Under the pieces are notes generated by a model. That model had not been told where the DNA came from, made no database searches, and worked only from the letters and a program-made list of their open reading frames with translations. Source: Christensenellaceae bacterium (GTDB taxonomy: Bacteria > Bacillota > Clostridia > Christensenellales > SZUA-584). From it: a stretch of DNA of 5,841 nt. The position numbers and the translations under genes are program-made. The stretch lies in contig JAAXZP010000277.1 of NCBI GenBank assembly GCA_012719815.1, forward strand, positions 1 through 5,841, read 5' to 3'. This document shows positions 1 to 5,841 of this stretch, piece by piece. Within the stretch, counting starts at the first letter, position 1. Each line of letters starts with the position of its first letter.

Positions 1-1015
1 CATGGGTAAAAAGGTGCTGTACATCTCCGGCGAGGAATCGCTGCGGCAGGTGCGGCTGCGCGCCGGACGGCTGGGCATCCACAGCGATATAATGCTTTTG
101 GCTGAAACGGAGATTCACAGCTGCATTGCGCGCATGCGCGAGGCTTCGCCGGACTTTGTGGGGGTGGACTCCATACAGACGATGTATTCCTCCCGGCTGG
201 GACCTGCGGCGGGCAGCGTTTCCCAGATCAAGGAATGCGCCGCGCAACTGACGCGTGAGGCGAAAACGAGCGGCGCGGCGGTGTTCATCATCGGCCATGT
301 GACCAAGGAAGGCGCGATTGCCGGACCGCGCGTGGTGGAGCACATGGTGGATACGGTGCTCTATTTCGAGGGCGAGCGGCAGGGCACGTTCCGCATACTG
401 CGCGCGGTGAAAAACCGCTTTGGCTCCACCAACGAGATCGGCGTATTCGACATGCGCGACGACGGCATGCACGAGGTGGAGAACCCTTCCGGGATGCTGC
501 TGGGCGAGCGCGCGAGAGAGGCATCCGGCTCGTGCGTATACCCCGCCATCGAGGGCACGCGGCCGGTGCTGCTGGAGATTCAGGCGCTGGTATGCCCGAC
601 GTCATTCCAGATGCCGCGCCGTATGGCGGCAGGTCTGGACTACAACCGCATGGCGCTGATGGTGGCCGTGCTGGAAAAGCGCATGGGGCTCAAACTGTAT
701 AATCAGGACGTGTATCTCAATGTGGCGGGCGGCATCCGGCTGATGCAGCCGGCGGCAGATCTCGCGATGGCGGCCAGCATCGTTTCCAGTTTCCGGGACA
801 AGGCGATCAGCGACGCGGTGGCGGTAGGCGAAGTAGGTCTGACGGGCGAGGTGCGCGCTGTGGGCCAGATGGAAAAGCGGCTGTTTGAATGCAGCAAGAT
901 GGGCTTTAGAAAGGCCGTGATACCCAAGGCCAACATGGCGAATCTCAGGGCGCCCGATGGCATGGAGGTTATCGGCGTGCGGCACGTGTTTGACGCGCTG
1001 GAAGTGTTGATCTGA
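1..1015 (+). CDS. radA: DNA repair protein RadA (Sms), 5'-truncated by window edge
   Basis: RadA is a RecA-like, DnaB-like ATPase that promotes branch migration and processing of recombination intermediates in the cytoplasm. About 337 residues are visible. The frame is open to base 1, so the Met at base 2 is internal; the N-terminal C4 zinc finger and the Walker A motif lie outside the window. Counting from that Met, the visible RadA marks are YISGEES (7-13), the Walker B strand FVGVDSIQT (52-60), HVTKEGAIAGPR (99-110) and the RadA signature KNRFG (137-141). A Lon-protease-like C-terminal domain follows from about 185, including GEVGLTGEVRAVGQMEKRL (276-294). The Lon catalytic serine motif is not apparent, as is normal for RadA, so this is not a protease. 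Roughly 110-120 missing residues would restore the usual length of about 450. The stop is TGA at 1013-1015. Identification is secure. Confidence 0.97.
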   Translation, partial: MGKKVLYISGEESLRQVRLRAGRLGIHSDIMLLAETEIHSCIARMREASPDFVGVDSIQTMYSSRLGPAAGSVSQIKECAAQLTREAKTSGAAVFIIGHVTKEGAIAGPRVVEHMVDTVLYFEGERQGTFRILRAVKNRFGSTNEIGVFDMRDDGMHEVENPSGMLLGERAREASGSCVYPAIEGTRPVLLEIQALVCPTSFQMPRRMAAGLDYNRMALMVAVLEKRMGLKLYNQDVYLNVAGGIRLMQPAADLAMAASIVSSFRDKAISDAVAVGEVGLTGEVRAVGQMEKRLFECSKMGFRKAVIPKANMANLRAPDGMEVIGVRHVFDALEVLI

Positions 1016-1029
1016 CCGGAGTTGGTATT

Positions 1030-1575
1030 ATGAGCAGGAATACCCGCAGAAGGCTGAAAAGATGGTGTGTTGCCGGCGTGCTGGCAGTAATGGGGCTGGC
1101 GGAGCTTTGGCATTTTTTATATGAGTGGCTGCCCTGCGGTTTCTTAAGCGTCTTTTGCCCGGTCAACGAAAGCCCATGGGAGCATGTCAAGCTGTTTTTG
1201 GTTCCCCCGCTCATCTGGTTTATTGTGATGTATTTTGCTGCCGGGTGGCGTTACCCGAATTATGTGTTTGCATGCGCCATTTCGCTGCTCGTGATGCCCG
1301 CGCTAATGCTGCTTATCTATTTGGCCTGCCGTGTGCTGGGGATTGACTCGCTGCCGGCGAGTATCGTCAATGCGCTGGTGTGCATCGCAGCAGGCATGTG
1401 GGTTGTATACCGGATGGCAGTATCCAGACACAGGCTGCATGGCCCCGCGTTTACTGCTGCTGCGATCGTGATTTTCATCGGACTTTTCATACTACATGCT
1501 TTGCTGACATATTATCCGCCGACGCATTTTCTGTTTTGGGATCCGCAGAAAAAACTGTACGGTATACCGCATTAA
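1030..1575 (+). CDS. DUF6512-like integral membrane protein, function unknown
   Basis: This is a 181-residue hydrophobic protein. The start is supported by GGAG at 1018-1021, eight bases before the ATG. The basic N-terminus (residues 3-11, rich in Arg/Lys) precedes about five predicted membrane helices near 12-31, 54-71, 77-101, 109-129 and 140-160; the positive-inside rule puts the N-terminus in the cytoplasm. Conserved-looking polar motifs lie at helix ends: HFLYEW (28-33), PVNESPWEHVKL (44-55) and, near the C-terminus, YPPTHFLFWDP (162-172). From memory, this motif set matches the DUF6512 family of Firmicute membrane proteins, which has no known function; I could not search to confirm it. 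The clustered His, Glu, Asn and Asp residues could bind a metal or form an active site, but that is speculation. The 14-base gap after radA suggests co-transcription. No terminator is evident after it. It reads as less GC-rich than its neighbours. Confidence 0.85.
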   Translation: MSRNTRRRLKRWCVAGVLAVMGLAELWHFLYEWLPCGFLSVFCPVNESPWEHVKLFLVPPLIWFIVMYFAAGWRYPNYVFACAISLLVMPALMLLIYLACRVLGIDSLPASIVNALVCIAAGMWVVYRMAVSRHRLHGPAFTAAAIVIFIGLFILHALLTYYPPTHFLFWDPQKKLYGIPH

Positions 1576-1634
1576 GCAAAGCCGCCTCCCTGCTTGCAAC
1601 GTTGTGAATATTCTGTAAAACATCGAAAGGGCTG

Positions 1635-1663
1635 TTGTTGGGGCGGATGGGTGCTGGTAGAAT
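1635..1663 (+). promoter_or_regulatory. candidate sigma-A promoter with extended -10 for the exporter operon
   Basis: TTGTTG (1635-1640) is separated by 17 bases from TAGAAT (1658-1663). The -10 box matches TATAAT at five of six positions and is preceded directly by TGG, an extended -10 (TGn) element that can compensate for the weak -35 box, which matches only in its TTG. Initiation would fall near 1670, giving a leader of about 35 bases before the ATG at 1706. It lies in the only sizeable gap ahead of the three exporter genes. This is a motif-only call; read-through from radA is also possible. Confidence 0.45.
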
Positions 1664-1694
1664 AGCCGATAAGATAATACCGGAACCGTTATGT

Positions 1695-1700
1695 GGAGGA
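1695..1700 (+). promoter_or_regulatory. ribosome-binding site that fixes the adaptor start
   Basis: GGAGGA is a near-ideal Shine-Dalgarno sequence ending five bases before the ATG at 1706. It lies inside the reading frame that would begin at the alternative in-frame ATG at 1691, which has no comparable site upstream. The start at 1706 is therefore preferred. Confidence 0.85.
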
Positions 1701-1705
1701 CAGCT

Positions 1706-3256
1706 ATGGCCAAAAAGAAGGGCAAGACCAAAAGAATCGTGACGCTTGTCATTGTTGTCGCAGTGGCTGCGCTGGCGGTGATAGGATATGTCAGCTGGCA
1801 GAAACAAAAGGCCGAAGAAGGCAAGACCACCTACGCAATCGTTCCGGTGGAGCGCGGCAATGTGGAGGTCAAGGTGAAAGGCTCCGGCACGGTGGCACCG
1901 CTGGAGGATAAGACGGTGTACGCCAGCGTTTCCGGCACGGTGAAGCAGGTGCTGGCGGAGGACGGCGATATTGTGTCTGCCGGCGACGTCATCGCGGTGA
2001 TGGAAAACAAGGAGCTGGAGTCGCAGCGCGATTCGCTGCAGCGGCAGATAGACGATTTGGATGCGTCGATACTTTCGCTGCGCAGCACGTCCGGGCCGGA
2101 CGCCGTCTATTCGCCTGTCAAGGGCGTGGTGAAGGCGATATATGCAATAAAGGGCGATCTGGTGGACGCGGTGATGGAGAAGCACGGCGCGCTGGCAATT
2201 GTATGCCCCGACGAGCGCATGAAGACGGTGATTGACGCCGAGGGGCTGCATGTGGGCGACCCGGGGACGGTGGCGGGGGGCGAAAAAAGCGTGGCCGGCA
2301 CTGTTGTGAGCATAAGCAGTGCGGGAGCGACGGTGAGCTTTAAGGATAAAGGTTTCCTGCCGGATGATGTGGCATCGGTATCCAAAGAGGACGGCACTGT
2401 ATTGGGCAAGGGTGTGGTGCAGGTGGAGAACCCTGTGTACATCACCGGGCGCGGCGGCATCGTTGAACGGGTGCGCAGGGATACGGGCGACAAGGTGTCC
2501 CGCGGGAGCAAAATGTTTGACCTCAGTGGCGAGATACTCTCGGCGCAGCTTTACGCGCAGCTGGACCAGCGCGCCGAGCTCGTGGAGGATCTTGAGGACG
2601 TGCTGGCGGATATCGAAGCGCTGACGGTGTATGCGGGCGCGGACGGCGTGATTTCCGACCTCAATATCAGCGAGGAACAGCTGGTACAGGAGGGAACGCC
2701 GCTGTTCAGCGTACAGAGTTGCGACGCGTTCAAAATCGAGGTGGATATCGACGAGGTGGATATCGCCGGCATCGACCTGCATGAAAAGGCGACGGTGAAG
2801 CTGGACGCGCTGCCCGATCAGGTGCTTGAGGGCGAGATCATCAAGATTAACCCCATTGGGGTGGCTAGAGACGACGTGACGGATTTTACGGTGACTTTGT
2901 CGCTGCCCGAAACGGAAGGCCTGATGATCGGCATGAGCGCCGATGTTACTATCGTGGCGCAGAAGGCCGAGAATGTATTGATAATACCGATTGAGGCGAT
3001 TCAAATCATCAACGGCGAGAAGTATGTGGTGCTGGAATCCGACCTGAACGAAGCGCAGGATACCGTGGTGGCGACGCATAAAGTGACGACGGGCATTACC
3101 GACGGCACCAATATCGAAATCACATCCGGCCTGAGCGAAGGGGACCGGGTGGCGGTGCCGCAGGTTAATCTGAGCATGCAGGAACTGATGATGAGGAACC
3201 AGCAACAGATGCTGGAGAGATTCAGAGGCGCCGGAAGCGGCAGCGCCGAGGAATAG
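1706..3256 (+). CDS. ABC exporter membrane-fusion/adaptor protein (MacA/YknX/HlyD family) with duplicated lipoyl-barrel module
   Basis: This 516-residue protein is the extracytoplasmic adaptor of the exporter encoded by the next two genes. A lysine-rich N-terminus (2-10) leads into one membrane helix (about 11-30); no lipobox Cys is visible. Module 1: lipoyl half (70-100), short charged hairpin (101-130), lipoyl half (133-167) and a degenerate barrel (about 170-215). Module 2: lipoyl half (243-273), hairpin (275-305), lipoyl half (306-338) and a barrel (341-418) with the family-typical EVDIDEVDI. A membrane-proximal domain follows (424-486), then a Met/Gln-rich, probably disordered tail (490-516). 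Common single-module adaptors are about 350-420 residues, so this one is longer because of the apparent repeat. The hairpins are short, as suits a cell without a TolC-type outer-membrane channel. The ATPase gene starts 12 bases downstream. The family is certain; domain borders are estimates by eye. Confidence 0.93.
   Translation: MAKKKGKTKRIVTLVIVVAVAALAVIGYVSWQKQKAEEGKTTYAIVPVERGNVEVKVKGSGTVAPLEDKTVYASVSGTVKQVLAEDGDIVSAGDVIAVMENKELESQRDSLQRQIDDLDASILSLRSTSGPDAVYSPVKGVVKAIYAIKGDLVDAVMEKHGALAIVCPDERMKTVIDAEGLHVGDPGTVAGGEKSVAGTVVSISSAGATVSFKDKGFLPDDVASVSKEDGTVLGKGVVQVENPVYITGRGGIVERVRRDTGDKVSRGSKMFDLSGEILSAQLYAQLDQRAELVEDLEDVLADIEALTVYAGADGVISDLNISEEQLVQEGTPLFSVQSCDAFKIEVDIDEVDIAGIDLHEKATVKLDALPDQVLEGEIIKINPIGVARDDVTDFTVTLSLPETEGLMIGMSADVTIVAQKAENVLIIPIEAIQIINGEKYVVLESDLNEAQDTVVATHKVTTGITDGTNIEITSGLSEGDRVAVPQVNLSMQELMMRNQQQMLERFRGAGSGSAEE
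2737..2765 (+). repeat. short in-frame tandem repeat in the adaptor gene (14-bp unit, period 15)
   Basis: The 14-mer CGAGGTGGATATCG occurs at 2737-2750 and again at 2752-2765. It encodes the consecutive pentapeptides EVDID and EVDIA at the entry to the barrel domain. MacA-type adaptors usually have a similar acidic stretch here, so the repeat may reflect protein constraint with uniform codon choice and not a recent slippage event. Confidence 0.6.
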
Positions 3257-3268
3257 GGGGCGCTAAAG

Positions 3269-3955
3269 ATGATAGAGCTCCTGAATATCCGAAAAACATA
3301 CCAGATGGGTGAGACGGAAGTTCACGCGCTGGATGGCGTGACGGCGACCATCGGTGACGGCGAGTTTGTCGCGGTGATCGGCCCGTCGGGCAGCGGCAAG
3401 TCCACGCTGATGAATATCATTGGCTGCCTGGATTTGGCGGACGAGGGCGAATACCGGCTGAACGGTCGACTGATTGACGACTATACCGAACGGCAGCTCA
3501 GCGAGATTCGCAACCGTGAGATCGGCTTTATATTCCAGCAGTTCAATCTGCTGCCCCGCCTGACTGCCTATCAGAACGTGGAGCTGCCTCTGATTTATCA
3601 GGGGCTGCCGATGGCCGAACGCAAAAAGCGCGTGATGGAATCGTTGGAAAAGGTGGGGCTTGCCAACCGGATGCATCACAGGCCCAATGAACTCTCCGGC
3701 GGCCAGCAGCAGCGCGTGGCCATCGCGCGGGCGCTGTCGACCCACCCCACGCTGATACTGGCCGACGAGCCGACAGGCAACCTGGATTCCCATTCCGGCC
3801 GGGAGATCATGAACATACTGAAAGAGCTGCACAAAGAAGGGCGCAGCATTGTGCTGATCACGCACGACCACGATATCGCGAGCATGGCAAGCCGGCAGCT
3901 GACGATACGCGACGGGCGCATTGAGCATGACAGTGCAGCCGGGGGTGCGTCATGA
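3269..3955 (+). CDS. ABC exporter ATP-binding protein, MacB/LolD/YknY family
   Basis: This is a complete 228-residue nucleotide-binding subunit, on the cytoplasmic face, that hydrolyses ATP to drive the permease encoded next. Motifs in order: Walker A GPSGSGKST (38-46), Q-loop Gln90 in FIFQQFNLLP, signature LSGGQ (142-146), Walker B LILADE (162-167) with catalytic Glu167, D-loop NLD (171-173) and switch His199 in ITHDHD. The sequence GNLDSHSG after Walker B and the FNLLPRLTAYQNVELPL stretch are typical of the MacB/LolD subfamily. The length is normal and no key residue is missing. The start has a GGGGG-type site at 3256-3260, eight bases before the ATG and 12 bases behind the adaptor stop. 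Its TGA overlaps the permease ATG, which favours coupled translation and matched amounts of the two proteins. The exporter subfamily is secure; the substrate is not predictable. Confidence 0.96.
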   Translation: MIELLNIRKTYQMGETEVHALDGVTATIGDGEFVAVIGPSGSGKSTLMNIIGCLDLADEGEYRLNGRLIDDYTERQLSEIRNREIGFIFQQFNLLPRLTAYQNVELPLIYQGLPMAERKKRVMESLEKVGLANRMHHRPNELSGGQQQRVAIARALSTHPTLILADEPTGNLDSHSGREIMNILKELHKEGRSIVLITHDHDIASMASRQLTIRDGRIEHDSAAGGAS

Positions 3956-5115
3956 AATTCTCTCAGGCTGTAAAGATGGCGCTGTTTGCGCTCCAGGGCA
4001 ACAAGTTGCGCTCGTTTCTCACCATGCTGGGCATTATCATCGGCGTGGTGGCGGTGACGCTGCTGATCTCCGTGGTGCAGGGGGCCACAGGCAAAATCAC
4101 CGGGGAGATTGAGAGCCTGGGCTCTAACCTTCTGCAGGTGTCGTTTAGCGGTACCAAAGCGACGCACCTGACGCTTGACGATCTGGAAATTCTGGAACAG
4201 GAGGACTCGATTTACGGAGCGGCGGGCGTGATGACGCGCACCGCGAAAATCCGGGCGGGCAGCATCGAAGACAGTTATAAAGTGGAAGGCGTTACGCGCA
4301 AGTATCAGGATATTACCGGGCAGGCGATAAAGCAGGGCCGGTTCATCTGCGATATCGACGTGGAGGCGCATACGTATAACGCCGTGGTGGGCATCGACGT
4401 GGCGACCGACCTGTTCGGTACGGAGAACTGTATCGGCAATACGCTGGACATCGGCGGGTTTGATTTCACCGTAGTCGGGCTGCTTGAGAAATCCGACACC
4501 ATGCTGGCCAACAAGGATTCCACGGTGCTGATACCGCTGACCACCGCGCAGCGGCTGTTTAAGAATACGGAATTCGACGCCATATACATATCGGCGACCG
4601 CACCGGATACGGTGGACGCTGCGGAGGAGGCGACAGACGACTTTCTCATCCGCGAGCTGGGTGACGACGACAGTTATTTCATCATCAACCAGAGCGCGAT
4701 CATCGATGTCACGAACGAAGTGATGAGCGTGATGACGATACTGCTGTCCGGCATCGCGGCGATTTCGCTGGTGGTGGGCGGCATCGGCATCATGAACATC
4801 ATGCTGGTGTCCGTTACCGAGCGTACGCGCGAGATCGGTATCCGTAAAGCGGTCGGCGCGCAGCGCAGCGACATACTGATCCAGTTCCTCATCGAGGCGG
4901 TGGTGCTGTCGGTAGCGGGCGGCGTTATCGGCCTTGGGATCAGCTACATCGGACTGCAGGTTCTCAGTACGGCGATGGATATTCCGATGTCGCTATCTCT
5001 GGGCACTGTGGCGTTGGCGCTGGGGTTCTCAGCGTTTGTGGGCGTCGTGTTCGGCATATACCCGGCCAACAAGGCCGCGAGCCTCAAGCCCATCGACGCG
5101 CTGCGGTACGAGTAG
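3952..5115 (+). CDS. ABC exporter permease, MacB/FtsX-fold (YknZ-like)
   Basis: This 387-residue membrane subunit works as a dimer with the preceding ATPase and adaptor. An amphipathic N-terminus with the family-typical ALQGNKLRSFLTMLGI (13-28) leads into helix 1 (about 20-43). A large MacB_PCD-like extracytoplasmic domain (about 45-255) follows, then three helices near 260-288, 308-336 and 346-370. The coupling segment SVTERTREIGIRKAVGA (287-303) and the terminal GIYPANKAASLKPIDALRYE (368-387) are hallmarks of the FtsX/MacB permease fold. These transporters work by mechanotransmission: ATP binding moves the periplasmic or external domain, rather than opening a classical channel through the membrane. 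Length and topology are normal. The ATG overlaps the ATPase TGA (ATGA, 3952-3955) and is preceded by GGGGGTG at 3941-3947. It is the last gene of the operon, ending 11 bases before a terminator hairpin. Confidence 0.96.
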   Translation: MKFSQAVKMALFALQGNKLRSFLTMLGIIIGVVAVTLLISVVQGATGKITGEIESLGSNLLQVSFSGTKATHLTLDDLEILEQEDSIYGAAGVMTRTAKIRAGSIEDSYKVEGVTRKYQDITGQAIKQGRFICDIDVEAHTYNAVVGIDVATDLFGTENCIGNTLDIGGFDFTVVGLLEKSDTMLANKDSTVLIPLTTAQRLFKNTEFDAIYISATAPDTVDAAEEATDDFLIRELGDDDSYFIINQSAIIDVTNEVMSVMTILLSGIAAISLVVGGIGIMNIMLVSVTERTREIGIRKAVGAQRSDILIQFLIEAVVLSVAGGVIGLGISYIGLQVLSTAMDIPMSLSLGTVALALGFSAFVGVVFGIYPANKAASLKPIDALRYE

Positions 5116-5126
5116 GATTGGCTTGT

Positions 5127-5161
5127 CATTAAAAAATGCCGCAAAGCGGCATTTTTTAATG
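5127..5161. terminator. bidirectional intrinsic terminator between convergent operons
   Basis: A perfect 16-bp inverted repeat (5127-5142 and 5146-5161) surrounds an AAA loop at 5143-5145. The GC core (GCCGC/GCGGC) is flanked by A6 on the left and T6 on the right, so each strand's RNA has a hairpin followed by a U-run. It begins 11 bases after the exporter permease stop and lies 57 bases beyond the stop of the minus-strand ATPase gene. One element can thus serve both converging transcripts. Confidence 0.93.
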
Positions 5162-5172
5162 AGGTTTCCGGA

Positions 5173-5231
5173 AAAGGTTATACTCATTTGGACAGCGCTT
5201 TTTAAAGGTTATAAACACTTATATCGACAGC
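5173..5231. repeat. imperfect direct repeat around the 3' end of the importer ATPase gene
   Basis: AAAGGTTATA occurs at 5173-5182 and 5204-5213, a 31-base offset. Each copy is followed by a short variable stretch and then GACAGC (5191-5196 and 5226-5231). The right copy covers the last codons and stop of the minus-strand ATPase; the left copy lies beyond the stop. This may be a decayed duplication of the gene's tail, or chance. Confidence 0.4.
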
Positions 5232-5841
5232 AGCTTGCTCATGAAATCGCGCGTGCGCTGCTGGCTGGGGTTGCGCAGCACCTCGTCGGGCGTGCCGCGT
5301 TCCACGATCACCCCGTCGTCCATGACCACCACTTCTTTAGCGACTTCGCCCGCAAAGCCCATCTCGTGCGTGACCACGATCATGGTCATATGCTCTTCCG
5401 CGAGCTGCTTGATGGTGCGCAGCACCTCGCCGGTCAGCTCCGGGTCCAAAGCGGAGGTGGGTTCGTCGAAGCACAGTATCTCGGGGTTCAGCGCCATGGC
5501 GCGGGCGATGGCCACGCGCTGTTTCTGGCCGCCCGACAGCTCGAAAGGATAATTCTTCGCCTTGTCCAGCAGGCCCACCTTTTTGAGCAGGTTGCGGCAG
5601 TTTTCCTCGATGGCTTCTTTGTCGGCGTTTTCGTCCTGCATCGGCGCGAGCGTTAAGTTCTGCATCACCGAGAGGTGGGGGAACAGGTGGAACTCCTGGA
5701 ACACCAGACCCAGCTTTTTGCGGATGCGCTGCTTCTCCGCCGGTGCGGGATAAACAATCCGGCCGTTTTCCACGCGGAACAGGCACTCGCCGTCGACCAT
5801 AAGGCTGCCTTCATCCGCTTCCTCCAGCAGGTTGATGCAGC
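5219..5841 (-). CDS. polar amino-acid ABC importer ATP-binding protein (GlnQ/HisP type), N-terminus cut by window edge
   Basis: This is the cytoplasmic ATPase of an amino-acid uptake transporter (PAAT family). The frame stays open past the Met at 5800 to the right edge, reading CINLLEEADEGSL; that matches the residues that normally follow Walker A, so the true start and Walker A lie just outside. Numbered from the Met at 5800: Q-loop Gln35 in FQEFHLFPHLSV, signature LSGGQKQR (88-95), Walker B ILCFDE (108-113), D-loop SALD (116-119) and switch His145 in VTHEMGFA. THEMGFA together with the C-terminal GTPDEVLRNPSQQRT is characteristic of GlnQ/HisP-type ATPases. About 206 residues are visible of a usual 240-255. 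The stop is TAA (TTA at 5219-5221 on the plus strand). Its permease and binding-protein partners would be upstream, beyond the right edge. The specific amino acid cannot be determined. Confidence 0.94.
   Translation of the reverse strand, partial: CINLLEEADEGSLMVDGECLFRVENGRIVYPAPAEKQRIRKKLGLVFQEFHLFPHLSVMQNLTLAPMQDENADKEAIEENCRNLLKKVGLLDKAKNYPFELSGGQKQRVAIARAMALNPEILCFDEPTSALDPELTGEVLRTIKQLAEEHMTMIVVTHEMGFAGEVAKEVVVMDDGVIVERGTPDEVLRNPSQQRTRDFMSKLLSI

Noticed and set aside
1560..1569. Perfect 10-bp palindrome CGGTATACCG at the end of the DUF6512-like gene
   Set aside because: It lies within coding sequence, has no loop or T-run to act as a terminator, and is short enough to be chance.
1691..1705. 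Upstream in-frame ATG for the adaptor (five extra residues)
   Set aside because: The strong GGAGGA site at 1695-1700 lies within this extension and is correctly spaced for the ATG at 1706, while 1691 has no ribosome-binding site.
1487..3205. A 572-codon open frame on the minus strand opposite the adaptor gene
   Set aside because: Its translation is rich in His, Arg and Leu with no recognisable domain, and it lies opposite a certain gene over most of its length. Long antisense frames arise readily opposite GC-rich coding sequence.
3263..3928. A 221-codon minus-strand frame opposite the exporter ATPase
   Set aside because: It mirrors the ATPase gene almost exactly and its protein has no family features; it is an antisense shadow.
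4934..5656. A 240-codon plus-strand frame bridging the permease end and the importer ATPase
   Set aside because: It runs out of frame through the permease, across the terminator hairpin and antisense to the ATPase gene. It has no domain of its own.
5798..5800. ATG (minus strand) as the true start of the importer ATPase
   Set aside because: The frame continues upstream to the window edge with residues expected after Walker A (CINLLEEADEG), so this Met is internal.
1..5841. Search for mobile elements, CRISPR arrays, tRNAs, riboswitches or a defence system
   Set aside because: No repeat arrays, transposase or integrase motifs, cloverleaf sequences or structured leaders were seen; every sizeable region is filled by a recognisable housekeeping or transport gene or the DUF6512-like gene.

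Overview
The window looks like ordinary chromosome from a fairly GC-rich Gram-positive, clostridia-like bacterium. That is inferred from three things: strong purine-rich ribosome-binding sites, a DUF6512-like membrane protein of a type I associate with Firmicutes, and an ABC export adaptor whose hairpins are too short to reach an outer-membrane channel. I cannot name the species. No tRNA, rRNA, CRISPR array, insertion sequence or phage gene is visible.

Layout, left to right. (1) 1-1015 (+): the 3' three-quarters of radA, a DNA-repair and recombination ATPase cut by the left edge. (2) 1030-1575 (+): a small five-helix membrane protein of unknown function, 14 bases behind radA and probably co-transcribed with it. 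(3) 1576-1705: a 130-base gap with a candidate promoter and a strong ribosome-binding site. (4) 1706-5115 (+): a compact three-gene operon for a MacAB/YknXYZ-type ABC exporter: membrane-anchored adaptor (1706-3256), ATPase (3269-3955) and FtsX/MacB-fold permease (3952-5115, ATGA overlap with the ATPase). (5) 5116-5218: a short gap with a perfect hairpin that can end transcription from both sides. (6) 5219-5841 (-): the C-terminal part of a polar amino-acid-type ABC importer ATPase, cut by the right edge just before its Walker A motif.

How the parts work together: the adaptor, ATPase and permease should form one machine. The dimeric ATPase drives a dimeric four-helix permease, and the adaptor ring sits on the permease outside the membrane. 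The substrate cannot be read from sequence; in related systems it is a peptide, a toxin, a lipid-linked molecule or a drug. The convergent importer ATPase belongs to a separate operon whose permease and binding-protein genes would lie beyond the right edge.

The most notable feature is the adaptor. It appears to carry two consecutive copies of the lipoyl-hairpin-lipoyl-barrel module instead of one. I see no convincing sign of an entirely new system.
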